From assembly GCF_017315985.1 (NCBI RefSeq), contig NZ_JAFLVR010000027.1, forward strand, positions 1 to 64,000: DNA of 64,000 nucleotides, written 5' to 3'. Of the stretch, positions 25,616-34,962 are shown piece by piece (positions within the stretch are counted from its first letter, which is position 1; the number at the start of each line of letters is the position of its first letter). Under the pieces are notes generated by a model that saw nothing but the letters and a program-made list of their open reading frames with translations, did not search any database and was not told where the DNA came from. Origin of the DNA: Candidatus Enterococcus murrayae. Lineage in GTDB: Bacteria > Bacillota > Bacilli > Lactobacillales > Enterococcaceae. The position numbers were made by a program, and so were the translations under genes.

Positions 25616-27058
25616 ATGGAATCTTTGACAGCAAAAATAATAACCAATTTGCTAAGTAAAAGATGTCTTGGAATTTTAAATTTATTGGAAGGCAAAGAGG
25701 AAATCCAAACAAGAGAGATTGCGGAAAGCTTAAATTCTAGCAAGAGAACTATTTTGGCGGATTTGAATGAACTGAGGGACTATTTTGGCTCAGCGATTAC
25801 CATCAGCGGGTCAAACCGGGGGATCAAATTGACTGTTAATGATTACACTATCTACCATGAAAAGAAGAAAAAATATGTTCAGCAGGAGCCTTTGGTACAA
25901 ATTATCGCAGGAATTTATTCAGGAGAATATCTATCCATTTCAGAATGGGCAGAAAAAGTAAATTTTTCAGAATCTACGGTACTGAGGCTGCTGAAGAAGC
26001 TTGATAGGATTATCCAGAATTATCGTTTAGGTGTGATTCGTTCGCCGGTAAAGTTTAGCGGCAGAGAACTGGATATAAGAAAATTCTTTTGGGATCTATA
26101 TTATGAATCCACGTTTATTGAGATAAACGAAGTGGAGGGCTGCCATCAAGCAGCACTGACTCAGCTTATCTTAGCGGATGACCGGTTTGTTTCAATCAAG
26201 CGTGTTAGAAGTATCTTGAATCTATCCTTCAAAAGGATCGGAATGGGAGAAATAGAATTTTTACCTAAAATTGTTGAGAATGTGAAGGTTGATCGGTTAA
26301 TTGCGCCGCTCTTTTTGGAAATCAGAAAAATTACTTACTTGAAGAAGTACTCTGATGCGGTGCTTTATCGCGAAGTTGTCTTTATTTTTCTAATGCTTTA
26401 TTCTCACTGGAACCAGCGCAAGTTGACTGGTATTCGGCTGTTAGAATTCTCCTCTACAAGCAAAGATTTTAGCCGAAGCCTGGTAAAGTTTCTTTTAGAT
26501 GGTCGCACGAAGGAGGACAGAGGCAAAGTTGAATTAGCTGTCCAGGATTTTCTATCGCGTCAATATACGAAAATCTGTTTAGGTGAGACCTATCTAAAAA
26601 ATACAGAAGACAATAATCGCTTTGCTAAATCTTTGAATCCGAGACTTCATAATGAATTATGCACCTATTTGATCAATCATACGGCTCTGCCGTCTCATTT
26701 TCAAAACACCTTTATTTCAGATTTTTCTTCATCCTTTTTATTGTATTTGTTTGCGAATCAATTCATTTTCACCCCAATCAATGTCCTCATTTTATTAGAG
26801 AATGATTCTATCATCGATGAACCAACAAAGATTATTTTCGAGAAATTCTTTAGTACACAAGCAACTATCCTATACGAAGAAGAGATCGGCATCAGTGACA
26901 TTAAAAAAGATCAATACAGCAAAATCATAACCAATATTATCCCTTTTGAGCATGAGGTTACAGATAATGCAGAGGTCATCCATTTTTCAAAAAGTTTTAG
27001 TGTAGAAGACATCATTAGATTAGTGAGCTCTCTACAGGAGAAGCAAAAAATCGGGTAA
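25616..27058 (+). CDS. Mga-like transcriptional regulator
   Basis: 480-aa regulator of the Mga/PRD-related type. Two N-terminal HTH domains are visible: about 25-75 (TREIAESLNSSKRTILADLNELRDYF) and about 105-150 (SISEWAEKVNFSESTVLRLLKKLDR). Residues about 170-390 look like PRD-type helical domains, and the end (about 390-480) is EIIB-like without an obvious phospho-Cys. Such proteins activate surface-protein genes in streptococci and enterococci. AAAGGTGGGG precedes the ATG. It lies directly downstream of the surface operon, the natural target. Confidence 0.82.
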   Translation: MESLTAKIITNLLSKRCLGILNLLEGKEEIQTREIAESLNSSKRTILADLNELRDYFGSAITISGSNRGIKLTVNDYTIYHEKKKKYVQQEPLVQIIAGIYSGEYLSISEWAEKVNFSESTVLRLLKKLDRIIQNYRLGVIRSPVKFSGRELDIRKFFWDLYYESTFIEINEVEGCHQAALTQLILADDRFVSIKRVRSILNLSFKRIGMGEIEFLPKIVENVKVDRLIAPLFLEIRKITYLKKYSDAVLYREVVFIFLMLYSHWNQRKLTGIRLLEFSSTSKDFSRSLVKFLLDGRTKEDRGKVELAVQDFLSRQYTKICLGETYLKNTEDNNRFAKSLNPRLHNELCTYLINHTALPSHFQNTFISDFSSSFLLYLFANQFIFTPINVLILLENDSIIDEPTKIIFEKFFSTQATILYEEEIGISDIKKDQYSKIITNIIPFEHEVTDNAEVIHFSKSFSVEDIIRLVSSLQEKQKIG

Positions 27059-27097
27059 TATATTTCAAAAAATCGTGAGATATACGGGAGATGTTAG

Positions 27098-27844
27098 ATG
27101 AACTTACTAGGCGTACTAAATCATAATTATTCTGATACTGATCAGATCAGCAGCTACTTGGATGCATTTTCAGCCGAGCATTACGAAAAGGAAGACATTT
27201 CAGCCGAGCAGCTGGAGACTCATGAGCTAGCGCATGATGCGATTATCATTTTTTCAGGAAAAGGCGGGAAAAATAGTCGCGAGGTGTATTTATTGATCAT
27301 TCAGCTTCGTCAACTGACAGATGCAATCATCATGGTTTTTCAAGAGCAGAAGGAAGCCATTGATAAAGTGATGAACCTGCAGTTAGGAGCAGATATAAAT
27401 ACGGACCCCAGCTTTACGATTAAGGAGGTCCATTTGCTTTTGGAGAATTTAGTAAAAAGAAAGAAAAAGGTGGATCAGCTAAGAGAAAGCATCCAAAAAG
27501 AAATGGAACAGGTTTCTAAAGTAACCCCGCCTTTTATTTCTGAATCATTCAATGATGGGAGTATGAGTGTGCGGCTGGCGAATAGAGATATCTACTTTAC
27601 CAGCAAAGAATATATGTTGATTCGGCTGCTGCAGGAAAACTGTAATCAAGTGTGTACTTATCAAGAAATTTATGAATTCGTTTGGAATCGTCCCTATGAA
27701 AATCAAAAAATTTATATTACGAATGTGGTTTTTAGAATTCGAGAGAAGTTTCGCCACAATGGATTGAGCTTAGAAAAGTATATTTATAATATTCGTGGTG
27801 TAGGCTATAGATTTCATTGTGACGAACCATCCTCTGAGAATTGA
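27098..27844 (+). CDS. Orphan winged-helix regulator with degenerate receiver domain
   Basis: 248 aa. The C-terminal 100 residues are an OmpR-type winged helix ending YNIRGVGYRFHC. The N-terminal 120 residues have receiver-like strand/helix order, but the acidic pocket is missing (N-terminal VLNHNYSD) and strand 3 reads DAIIIFSGKGG, with no Asp at the phosphoacceptor point. So it should act without phosphorylation. No histidine kinase is next to it. It follows the Mga-like gene by 39 nt, probably in the same regulatory unit for the surface locus. Confidence 0.8.
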   Translation: MNLLGVLNHNYSDTDQISSYLDAFSAEHYEKEDISAEQLETHELAHDAIIIFSGKGGKNSREVYLLIIQLRQLTDAIIMVFQEQKEAIDKVMNLQLGADINTDPSFTIKEVHLLLENLVKRKKKVDQLRESIQKEMEQVSKVTPPFISESFNDGSMSVRLANRDIYFTSKEYMLIRLLQENCNQVCTYQEIYEFVWNRPYENQKIYITNVVFRIREKFRHNGLSLEKYIYNIRGVGYRFHCDEPSSEN

Positions 27845-27890
27845 TGGAGGTATTAGAGTATTTCATCCTTAAAACATAGCTATAGGTATC

Positions 27891-27934
27891 AAGAACAGTT
27901 CCTTTCAATTTTTTTGAAGGGAACTGTTCTTTTT
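27891..27934 (+). terminator. Strong terminator
   Basis: AAGAACAGTTCCTTTCAA pairs with TTGAAGGGAACTGTTCTT (one mismatch) across a T-rich loop, followed by a short T run. Confidence 0.8.
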
Positions 27935-27978
27935 CATGACTTCTGGAATCGCTTATACTGATTTTAGGAGGAATTATT

Positions 27979-30018
27979 ATGGATAATCGATTATCGAATT
28001 TATACACTTTGCTGGCAAAGCAGGGAAAACCTATTGAAATTAGTCAACTGGCCAGACAGTTTCAAGTGAGTACACGAACAATCTATAACGATATCAATAA
28101 GCTAAATGAACTATTAGAGACAATTTCTTCAGAAAAAATCACGATTGAGAAGGCACAAGTTTGCTATCGCGCATCCGTTCCAGTGGACATGGAAAAATTG
28201 CTGCTTAAAAACAACGCGTTTGTCAGCGGGGATAAGACGATGCGACAAACACGTATTTTAGAATCTATTCTGCTGTCACCAGATTTCTTTAACTCAGAAA
28301 ATTTGCTGCAGCAAACACTCATTTCAAAAAATACCTTAGTTAGTGATCTGCAGCAGATAAGAAAGAAATTAACCCAAAGCGGCATTTGTTTAGAATCGGT
28401 TCCTTTTCGTGGTTATCGAGTTATTGGGGAGGAGGGAGATATTCGTAATCTATTGGCAGCGACAATTGAGAAAGATCCGCTGTTGTTTGAAATCGAAGCT
28501 TATGAAAAAGAGCAGCAGCTTTTAACAAAGATTGAAGCATTTATTGATACCTTATGCAACAAGATCGGGATTCAATTAAGTGATGAGTCCTTTCAAAAGG
28601 TAATCGTCCATTTTTGGATCGCAAAAAAACGAATCGAACTAGGCAAAAGCTTCCCCATAAGTGTTGAAAAGGAGCTTTTGAATAAGGAAGAGCAAACGTT
28701 ATGTGATTACCAAAAGGAGCTGGCGGTATTGTTTGAGCATCCCGTTGGAACGATGGAATGTTTTTACTTGGCAAACAAGCTATCGGAAGCTTCTGTGACT
28801 AAATATCAGGAACTGCGTTCAGATAAATGGCTTACCTTCAACTTGATGGTTGAAACATTTATTAATGCTGTAAATCAAGAATATCCAACGGTGGATTTCA
28901 GCGGAGATCAAAAATTATACGAAGGATTGATCAACCATTTGCGCCCCGCTTACAAACGTGCACTGGCAAAAGAAACATTAGAAAATCCCATGTATGAGTA
29001 TGTACTGGATCATCATGACAAGCTTCATCGGCTTGTCTGCAGACACATTCCATTGATCGAAAAGGCCTTGGAGATTCGTTTTACTGATCACGAAAGGAGC
29101 TTCTTTACTCTTTTCTTCGCGGCATCGCTGGAAAGAGAAAAATTCTATGTTCCTCATAAGACGAAAATCATCATTATTTGTCCTGCAGGAATCAGTACAT
29201 CAGAAATCTTAAAAAACAAGATAAGGAATCTTTTCAATGTGGACATTGTTGGGACATTTGGCGCTCGAGAAGGGGTTCGATGGCTAGAAGGGCATACCGT
29301 TGATTTAGTTGTTTCTACCATTCCGTTAAAGCTAAACGGTGTTCCTTTTGTTCAAGTGAATCCTTATTTATCAGATGAAGATATCCGCATGATTACTGAG
29401 TTTATCAAACCGATCTTTCATGAGGTCAGTATCGATCATTTGATCGGAATAGTAAAAAAGTACACGAGTTTGACGCCTCAGCAGGTTCATAGCTTATCAA
29501 AGGAGTTTATGGAGTATCTCAATCTAAAAGCTGCTGGAAAATTAAAAAAGGAGTATCAGCCTATGCTTAAAGAACTATTGACAGAAGAGTTAATCGCGCT
29601 TCAATACCACGCGAAAGATCGTGACGAGGCCGTAAGAAAAAGTGGTGAACTGCTGGTGAAAAGCGGTTTAGCCTCAGAAAACTATATCGAAGGCATGATT
29701 AAAAATGTCGAGGTAAATGGCACATACATTGTGATCGCACCTGGGATTGCCATGCCTCACGCACGTCCGGAAGAAGGAGCGTTGGCTGTTGGGTTTAGCA
29801 TCGTGACCTTGAAAGAGCCGGTGGTGTTTGGTCATCCTAAGAACGATCCTGTCACTATCGTTATCGGGTTATGTGCAGTGGATCACCAAACGCATTTGAA
29901 GGCCTTAGCCGAATTAGTGGAAATTCTTTCTCATGAGGAAAATGTCGGAAGCTTTTTAGCAGCGACAGAGCCCAAAGAAATTCTGGCGATGATTAAAGGA
30001 GGAGAGGAATCATGTTAA
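27979..30018 (+). CDS. PRD/EIIB/EIIA-containing PTS transcriptional activator
   Basis: 679-aa multidomain activator of the MtlR/LicR type. Order: HTH (about 1-65, FQVSTRTIYNDINKLNELLE), a second HTH (about 80-150), PRD helices (about 170-390), an EIIB-like domain with CPAGISTSE (C401) and a C-terminal EIIA type-2 domain with GIAMPHARPEEG (H594). Phosphorylation of these residues by the PTS controls its activity. AGGAGG precedes the ATG. Its end overlaps the next EIIB gene by 7 nt, so it is the first gene of the operon and probably drives it. It lacks an RNA-binding CAT domain, so it is not an antiterminator. Confidence 0.92.
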   Translation: MDNRLSNLYTLLAKQGKPIEISQLARQFQVSTRTIYNDINKLNELLETISSEKITIEKAQVCYRASVPVDMEKLLLKNNAFVSGDKTMRQTRILESILLSPDFFNSENLLQQTLISKNTLVSDLQQIRKKLTQSGICLESVPFRGYRVIGEEGDIRNLLAATIEKDPLLFEIEAYEKEQQLLTKIEAFIDTLCNKIGIQLSDESFQKVIVHFWIAKKRIELGKSFPISVEKELLNKEEQTLCDYQKELAVLFEHPVGTMECFYLANKLSEASVTKYQELRSDKWLTFNLMVETFINAVNQEYPTVDFSGDQKLYEGLINHLRPAYKRALAKETLENPMYEYVLDHHDKLHRLVCRHIPLIEKALEIRFTDHERSFFTLFFAASLEREKFYVPHKTKIIIICPAGISTSEILKNKIRNLFNVDIVGTFGAREGVRWLEGHTVDLVVSTIPLKLNGVPFVQVNPYLSDEDIRMITEFIKPIFHEVSIDHLIGIVKKYTSLTPQQVHSLSKEFMEYLNLKAAGKLKKEYQPMLKELLTEELIALQYHAKDRDEAVRKSGELLVKSGLASENYIEGMIKNVEVNGTYIVIAPGIAMPHARPEEGALAVGFSIVTLKEPVVFGHPKNDPVTIVIGLCAVDHQTHLKALAELVEILSHEENVGSFLAATEPKEILAMIKGGEESC

Positions 30019-30293
30019 AAATTGTGACCGTTTGTGGAGCAGGTGTTGGGAGCAGTATGATGATGCGGCTGTTTACGCAGCAGATCTTGGACGATGAGAA
30101 AATTGAAGCGGTTGTTGATGCCGCAGACATTGGTTCCGTCGATCCAAATGGCTATGATATTTTGATCACTACTTCGGATTTTGCGGATACGCTTCGAGAT
30201 TCAACGGCTCAAATCGTTCGAATCGATAATATGATGGACAAGGACTATTTGAAAGAGCAGCTGCTAAAGACGATAAATGAGTTAGGAGGATAA
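30012..30293 (+). CDS. PTS ascorbate-type EIIB component
   Basis: 93-aa phosphocarrier of the SgaB/UlaB type with C8 in VTVCGAGVGSSMMM. It overlaps the activator gene and lies 3 nt before the EIIC gene. No separate EIIA is present; the EIIA-like domain of the activator or a distant EIIA must donate phosphate. Confidence 0.92.
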   Translation: MLKIVTVCGAGVGSSMMMRLFTQQILDDEKIEAVVDAADIGSVDPNGYDILITTSDFADTLRDSTAQIVRIDNMMDKDYLKEQLLKTINELGG

Positions 30294-30296
30294 GAG

Positions 30297-31577
30297 ATGT
30301 CGGTCTTCTTATATATAGTAAACAATGTACTGAGTCAGGCGGTATTTATCATTGGTATGGTCGTGATCGTTGGCATGGCGGCGCAAAAGAAGAGCTGGGA
30401 TCAAGTCCTTCCTAGCGCGATCAAAACGATGATCGGTTTTACAATGATCAATGTGGGCGGTCAAACTTTAGGGGGCGCCTTGCTGCCGCTGCAGCAAATG
30501 ATTTCTAAAATTTTCAATATGCAGTCTTTTTCTGCCAATATCGGTGCGGCACAGGCTGAGAGCTTGGCTGAAATAGGAACAGAAATGGCACTGATTTTTG
30601 CATTTGGTTTTTTATTTAATTTGCTTTTGGCTCGCTTTACTCGTTTTAAATATGTTCATTTATCTGCCCATGTTTCCTTTTTCTTCGCAGGATTGATTGC
30701 GGCTTTGCTAAAATTTAACACGAATTTGTCCTTTGTTGCGATCATTATTGTGGGGTCACTGCTTTTAGGGTCATACATGACGTTTACTTGTGCGTACGTT
30801 GCTGTTTGTATAAAAGGCGTCAAAGGAGGAGAGGGCTTTACCTTAGCACATTCAAGCTCCTTTGGTTTACTGGTTGCGACCTTATTAGCCAAAGCTTTTG
30901 GCAACAAGGAGCATGATCTGGAGCAGCTGGAAATTCCTAAGAAGCTGAACTTCTTAAGAGAAATGACGATCGCCTTGACGCTGGTCATGACTGTTTTATT
31001 CCTCTTTGTAAGTATTCTTGCGAGTCCTGGCTGGACGATGAAAGAAATTACCGGCGGACAAGATATCATCGTGTTTTCATTATTAAGAGGGATTGAATTC
31101 GGAATGTGGATCACGGTGATCATCACAGGTGTACGGATGATGCTTTCGGAGATTATTCCAGCTTTTCACGGGATCGCAAATAAAATCATTCCTAACTCAA
31201 AACCGGGCCTGGATATTCCTTTACTATTCCCGAACTATCCAACCTCAGTGATTGTCGGCTTTCTTTGCAGCTTAGTTGCCGGTTTGACAGGAATGCTGCT
31301 TTTAGGAGCACTCAATTATCCAGTTGTTGTATTTCCGGCCTTGATTCCGACCTTCTTTACGGGTGCGGCAACAGCGATATTCGGAAATGCTCATGGCGGC
31401 CGCAGAGGGGCTGTTTTAGGCTCGTTGGCAAATGGCTTCATTTTGATTTTTGGTCAGGCCTTTTTGCTTCCAATGGTAGGAAGCTATGCACCGATTATGC
31501 GCATCCTGAGTGAGACGGATTACACTGTTTATGGACCGATCCTTGGCTGGCTGTTGCAACTATTCGGAGGTGCTTAA
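30297..31577 (+). CDS. PTS ascorbate-type EIIC permease (UlaA/SgaT family)
   Basis: 426-aa integral membrane permease with roughly 10-11 hydrophobic helices. Typical family segments are visible: QKKSWDQVLPSAIKTMIGF near residue 30, GGQTLGGALLPLQQM near 55-70, the GALNYPVVVFPALIPTFFTG stretch and NAHGGRRGAVLGSLANG. Imports and phosphorylates its sugar with the EIIB encoded before it. The ascorbate family also serves other sugar acids, so the substrate is open. Overlaps the TrpA-like gene by 1 nt (TAATG). Confidence 0.9.
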   Translation: MSVFLYIVNNVLSQAVFIIGMVVIVGMAAQKKSWDQVLPSAIKTMIGFTMINVGGQTLGGALLPLQQMISKIFNMQSFSANIGAAQAESLAEIGTEMALIFAFGFLFNLLLARFTRFKYVHLSAHVSFFFAGLIAALLKFNTNLSFVAIIIVGSLLLGSYMTFTCAYVAVCIKGVKGGEGFTLAHSSSFGLLVATLLAKAFGNKEHDLEQLEIPKKLNFLREMTIALTLVMTVLFLFVSILASPGWTMKEITGGQDIIVFSLLRGIEFGMWITVIITGVRMMLSEIIPAFHGIANKIIPNSKPGLDIPLLFPNYPTSVIVGFLCSLVAGLTGMLLLGALNYPVVVFPALIPTFFTGAATAIFGNAHGGRRGAVLGSLANGFILIFGQAFLLPMVGSYAPIMRILSETDYTVYGPILGWLLQLFGGA

Positions 31578-32290
31578 TGAAAAATTTAGTGTTGTATTTG
31601 ACGATCAACTATCCCACCAGAGCTGTCTTTTTCGAAATGCTGGATGTGGTGGCAGCTTTTGGAATAGGGTATGTTGAGATCGGAATTCCTGTTGAAGAGC
31701 CTCATTTAGATGGCGCAGTGGTCAGGCAGACGCAAGAAAAAATATTTCCAGATTTGACTAAAGCAGAAATTGTTTCGGTTTTAGCCGAAATTCGCAGCCG
31801 CTATTCGTTTAACGTTATCTTGATGACGTACCAATCAGGAGTTGACTGTTTTCAATTGGATCAGCTTTCTCAGGAATTGTATGATGCTATTTTATGTGTG
31901 GATCAAACCTTTGATGGGAAGTTTGCCGGAAAGCTTGTCCATACCTTTACAACAGCAATGGGGGAAAAAGAGGTAGAGACGCAGTTAGCTCAAAGCTCCC
32001 AATTTATTTATCTGGTGTCTGGAAAAGGAAAGACGGGAGAGTTCACTCAGTTGCCAACGGATTATCTGAAGCTGCTGCCGTATGTTAAGCGCAGATCAGA
32101 GCTGCCTGCCTTTGTTGGCTTTGGTGTGAAGACGCCAGACGATGTAGCTGAGATTCTCGCTAATGGAGCAGACGGTGCGATTATCGGTTCGGAATTTATT
32201 AAACAATTTAATGAAGGCGGGATTACAGGGATCAAGGAGTATTTATCAGAGCTCCAGCCTATTTTTGAGAACGGCTTGGCTTCGAAATAG
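31577..32290 (+). CDS. Stand-alone TrpA-like (tryptophan synthase alpha chain) TIM-barrel protein
   Basis: 237-aa TIM barrel of the tryptophan synthase alpha family, slightly shorter than TrpA (about 260). The two catalytic acids are in place: E34 in YVEIGIP and D45 in HLDGAVV, spaced 11 residues apart as E49 and D60 of Salmonella TrpA. Further TrpA marks are VILMTYQSGV, YLVSGKGKTGE (phosphate/loop-6 region) and FVGFGVKTPDDVAEILANGADGAIIGSEFI. No trpB or other trp gene is nearby; the gene is translationally coupled to the PTS EIIC. It therefore probably performs a retro-aldol-type cleavage on the phosphorylated PTS product rather than making indole (inference). Confidence 0.82.
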   Translation: MKNLVLYLTINYPTRAVFFEMLDVVAAFGIGYVEIGIPVEEPHLDGAVVRQTQEKIFPDLTKAEIVSVLAEIRSRYSFNVILMTYQSGVDCFQLDQLSQELYDAILCVDQTFDGKFAGKLVHTFTTAMGEKEVETQLAQSSQFIYLVSGKGKTGEFTQLPTDYLKLLPYVKRRSELPAFVGFGVKTPDDVAEILANGADGAIIGSEFIKQFNEGGITGIKEYLSELQPIFENGLASK

Positions 32291-32344
32291 CGCACACTGC
32301 CTATCAAAAGTTTGATAGAATAGAAAGAAAAAGCAGGTGAGCAA

Positions 32345-33061
32345 ATGGCAATGTGGAATCCGTGGCGAGGCTGTCGACGCGTCAGTGAAGGATGCAGATA
32401 TTGTTTCATCCATGAAGGCGACAAAAAGAAGTCGATCGATACGAGCAAAATCGAAAAATCCGCTCAATTTGATGCGCCGATCAAGAAAACTAAGAACGGC
32501 TACAAGATGAAGGGCGGGCAAACGGTGTATGTTTGTTTTTCTAGTGATTTTTTGATTGAAGAGGCGGACCCATGGCGGGCTGAGTGCTGGGAAATGATCA
32601 AAGAGCGCAGTGATCTGCAGTTCATTTTTTTAACAAAACGGATTGAACGCTTACCATTGGTTGTGCCTGATGATTGGGGCGAAGGGTATGAGAATGTTAC
32701 CATTGGTGTTTCAGTGGAAAATCAGGAGAGAGCAGATCAACGCTTGCGTCTATTACAAGAGCTGCCGATTAAGCATAAAAATATTATTTGCCAGCCGTTG
32801 ATCGAAGAAGTGAGCATCGCCGATTATTTAGAGGATATAGAATTAGTGATGGCCGGCGGTGAATACCATAAAAATGCCCGACCGTTGAACTATGACTGGA
32901 TCTTGAAAATCCGAGAAGAAGCAATAGCACGGGAGATTCCTTTTGAATTTCGTCAATGCGGGACCCATTTTATTAAAGACGGTCGAGAATATCAGTTGAA
33001 TTATCGGCAGCTGTTCTCGCAGGCGAAAAAAGCAGAAATCAATTGGCAGCCAAATAAATAG
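32345..33061 (+). CDS. DUF5131 / phage Gp37-Gp68-like protein
   Basis: 238-aa cytoplasmic protein. It begins MAMWNPWRGCRRVSEGCRYC with three Cys (C10, C17, C20) in an iron-sulfur-like layout, then VYVCFSSDFL, FLTKRIERL, VTIGVSVENQERADQRL and VMAGGEYHKNARPL. These are the hallmarks of DUF5131, a radical-SAM-related family of unknown function common in phages and bacteria. AAGCAGGTGAG precedes the ATG. Monocistronic, 54 nt after the TrpA-like gene. Confidence 0.85.
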   Translation: MAMWNPWRGCRRVSEGCRYCFIHEGDKKKSIDTSKIEKSAQFDAPIKKTKNGYKMKGGQTVYVCFSSDFLIEEADPWRAECWEMIKERSDLQFIFLTKRIERLPLVVPDDWGEGYENVTIGVSVENQERADQRLRLLQELPIKHKNIICQPLIEEVSIADYLEDIELVMAGGEYHKNARPLNYDWILKIREEAIAREIPFEFRQCGTHFIKDGREYQLNYRQLFSQAKKAEINWQPNK

Positions 33062-33187
33062 AGAAACGACGGAATCAAAAGTCGTTTTGAAAAATACTTA
33101 ACAAAATGAAAGCGAACAATCAAATTACTTTACTAATTTAAAGTAATTTGATCGTTTCGCTTTTCATTATATTCATTTTGTTAGTTG
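33062..33187. repeat. Copy 3 of the hairpin-plus-36-bp-box repeat
   Basis: The box lies in reverse orientation at 33077-33112 (ends ACTTAACAAAATGAAAG), then a strong hairpin (AATCAAATTACTTT against AAAGTAATTTGAT inside GCGAA/TTCGC). A partial second box in forward orientation (CATTTTGTTAG) follows at about 33174-33184, so this copy is a larger inverted repeat than the others. It sits between the convergent DUF5131 and mntH genes. Confidence 0.7.
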
Positions 33188-33195
33188 CTTCTTCG

Positions 33196-34767
33196 TTATT
33201 CGGATAGATCCTCATTTAATTCTTTGGCAGCCAGTGCAACTCGCTTATTGCCTTTATGCAGCTCTACGATCGTCCATACCAGCAGCGCTAATACGGCAAC
33301 GATCAGAACGTAGGCAATCGTATCAGCAGTCATAATCTCTGCTGCTGAAGGCCGATCGCCGAAGAAGCCTTCGATTTGACTTGGCAAGCCAATCAGATTC
33401 AAGTAGGTTAAGCCGATCACTGAGATCCAGCCCAAAAGCTGAATGATCTTTTTATTTTTGAAGCGTTCGCCCATTTCCGCGGAGCTGTTGGTCATCATAA
33501 GTAAGGGCAGCATTGAAAATGGTAAAGCGAAGGCTAGAAAGACTTGCGAATTGTTCATTAAATTGTTCAAGGCCTCATGTTCTTCGATCACGCTTTTTCC
33601 GCTGAAGAGCAGCACACAGATTAATACGGGAACAACTGAGATCAGCCGAGTCACTAAACGACGCAGCCAAATCGGCATCCGCATATGAATAAAGCCTTCC
33701 ATAATTACCTGTCCAGTTAAAGTCCCAGTAATCGTGGAGTTTTGACCTGAAGCCAGTAAGGCGACAGCGAACAAAGTGGATAAGGCACCGGTTTTTGCGA
33801 CACTCATCAAGATCCCGTTGCTCATTGTCGCAGGATTGGATAAGGCTTCATACAACCCGAAGAATGAGGGATCTTGGACAGTTCCGGTTTTGAACACTGC
33901 GACCCCCATAATCAAAAGCAGCGCATTGACGATAAAAGCCATTGATAATTGGATATTGGAATCCCAAGTCGTAAAACGAACCGCATTTGCGACTTCTTCT
34001 TCATCTTCGTGATTGATTTTCCTTGTTTGAGATACAGCTGAGTGTAGATACAGATTGTGGGGCATCACAGTCGCACCAATAATTCCCAAAGCACCAGTCA
34101 ATGGCGTTTGACCGCCGATGGCAGGGGCGTTCGCGAAGGTTTCATTGGTAGGTACAAAGCCCTTCAATACGTCGCCCCAGTTAGGATCGGATAGAGCGAC
34201 TTGATAAATAAATACAAAGAGGATCACGAAAATCAAACAAACGACGATCGCTTCGATTTTTCGAAAACCAATTTTTGTTAGCAGCAAGAGGACGAGAACG
34301 TCAAAAACTGTAATAAAGACGGCGATGACTAACGGAATATTGAATAACAAGTACAACGCAATCGCCGCGCCAATAACTTCCGCGATATCCGTAGCCATGA
34401 TCGCCAGCTCGGTCAAAATCCAAAGGACAATTCCTAATGATTTACTTGTTCTCGCGCGAATCGCTTGTGCTAGGTCCATTCGTGTAACGATTCCCAGCTT
34501 GGCTGCCATGTATTGCAAAAGCATGGCCACTAAACTGGAAAGTAGGATGACGGACATTAATAAATACTGGAAGTTTTGTCCGCCGGTGATGGATGTCGAC
34601 CAATTTCCCGGGTCCATATAGCCAACAGCGACTAATGCTCCTGGACCAGAGTAGGCCAGCAGAGTGCGCCAGAAACTTTTTCCTTTCGGTACTTCGACCG
34701 TACCATTGACTTCCTCTAGGGAAAGCCCGTTTGTATGTTCTAAAATGGGATGTTTTTTCGTACTCAA
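33196..34767 (-). CDS. mntH: Nramp-family divalent metal (Mn2+) transporter
   Basis: 523-aa proton-coupled metal importer with 11-12 transmembrane helices. The TM1 metal-binding motif [11 protein letters not shown] and the TM6 motif [13 protein letters not shown] are both present, as required for Mn2+/Fe2+ transport. A polar N-terminal extension (about 40 residues) precedes TM1, as in Lactobacillales MntH. Start is TTG at 34767 with a GGAAGGGTGGG purine run just before. No MntR box was identified by eye. Confidence 0.9.
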   Translation of the reverse strand: MSTKKHPILEHTNGLSLEEVNGTVEVPKGKSFWRTLLAYSGPGALVAVGYMDPGNWSTSITGGQNFQYLLMSVILLSSLVAMLLQYMAAKLGIVTRMDLAQAIRARTSKSLGIVLWILTELAIMATDIAEVIGAAIALYLLFNIPLVIAVFITVFDVLVLLLLTKIGFRKIEAIVVCLIFVILFVFIYQVALSDPNWGDVLKGFVPTNETFANAPAIGGQTPLTGALGIIGATVMPHNLYLHSAVSQTRKINHEDEEEVANAVRFTTWDSNIQLSMAFIVNALLLIMGVAVFKTGTVQDPSFFGLYEALSNPATMSNGILMSVAKTGALSTLFAVALLASGQNSTITGTLTGQVIMEGFIHMRMPIWLRRLVTRLISVVPVLICVLLFSGKSVIEEHEALNNLMNNSQVFLAFALPFSMLPLLMMTNSSAEMGERFKNKKIIQLLGWISVIGLTYLNLIGLPSQIEGFFGDRPSAAEIMTADTIAYVLIVAVLALLVWTIVELHKGNKRVALAAKELNEDLSE

Positions 34768-34902
34768 TCGATTCCCACCCTTCCTTGATCTTTTCTACGA
34801 TGCCATCATACACCCAAAATCAGGAAAAGAAAAGAAAAAAATTCGGCATGCCTAAAATTATACGAAAAGTCCTTTTTATTCTCTGTCAAACCAACAACTG
34901 GA

Positions 34903-34945
34903 CAAAAAAACTCCAGCAGTCTCACCGAAAAAGAGACTGCTGGAG
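34903..34945 (-). terminator. Terminator of the ABC-F gene
   Basis: On the minus strand CTCCAGCAGTCTC pairs perfectly with GAGACTGCTGGAG around a 9-nt loop and is followed by seven T. Confidence 0.85.
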
Positions 34946-34962
34946 CGAGTAAACATAATAAA

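Noticed and set aside
27979-30018. PRD protein as the antiterminator for the RAT at 54965
   Set aside because: It has N-terminal DNA-binding HTH domains and EIIB/EIIA domains, not an RNA-binding CAT domain.
31577-32290. Annotation as the true tryptophan synthase alpha subunit TrpA
   Set aside because: No trpB or trp genes nearby and gene coupled to a PTS permease; called TrpA-like only.
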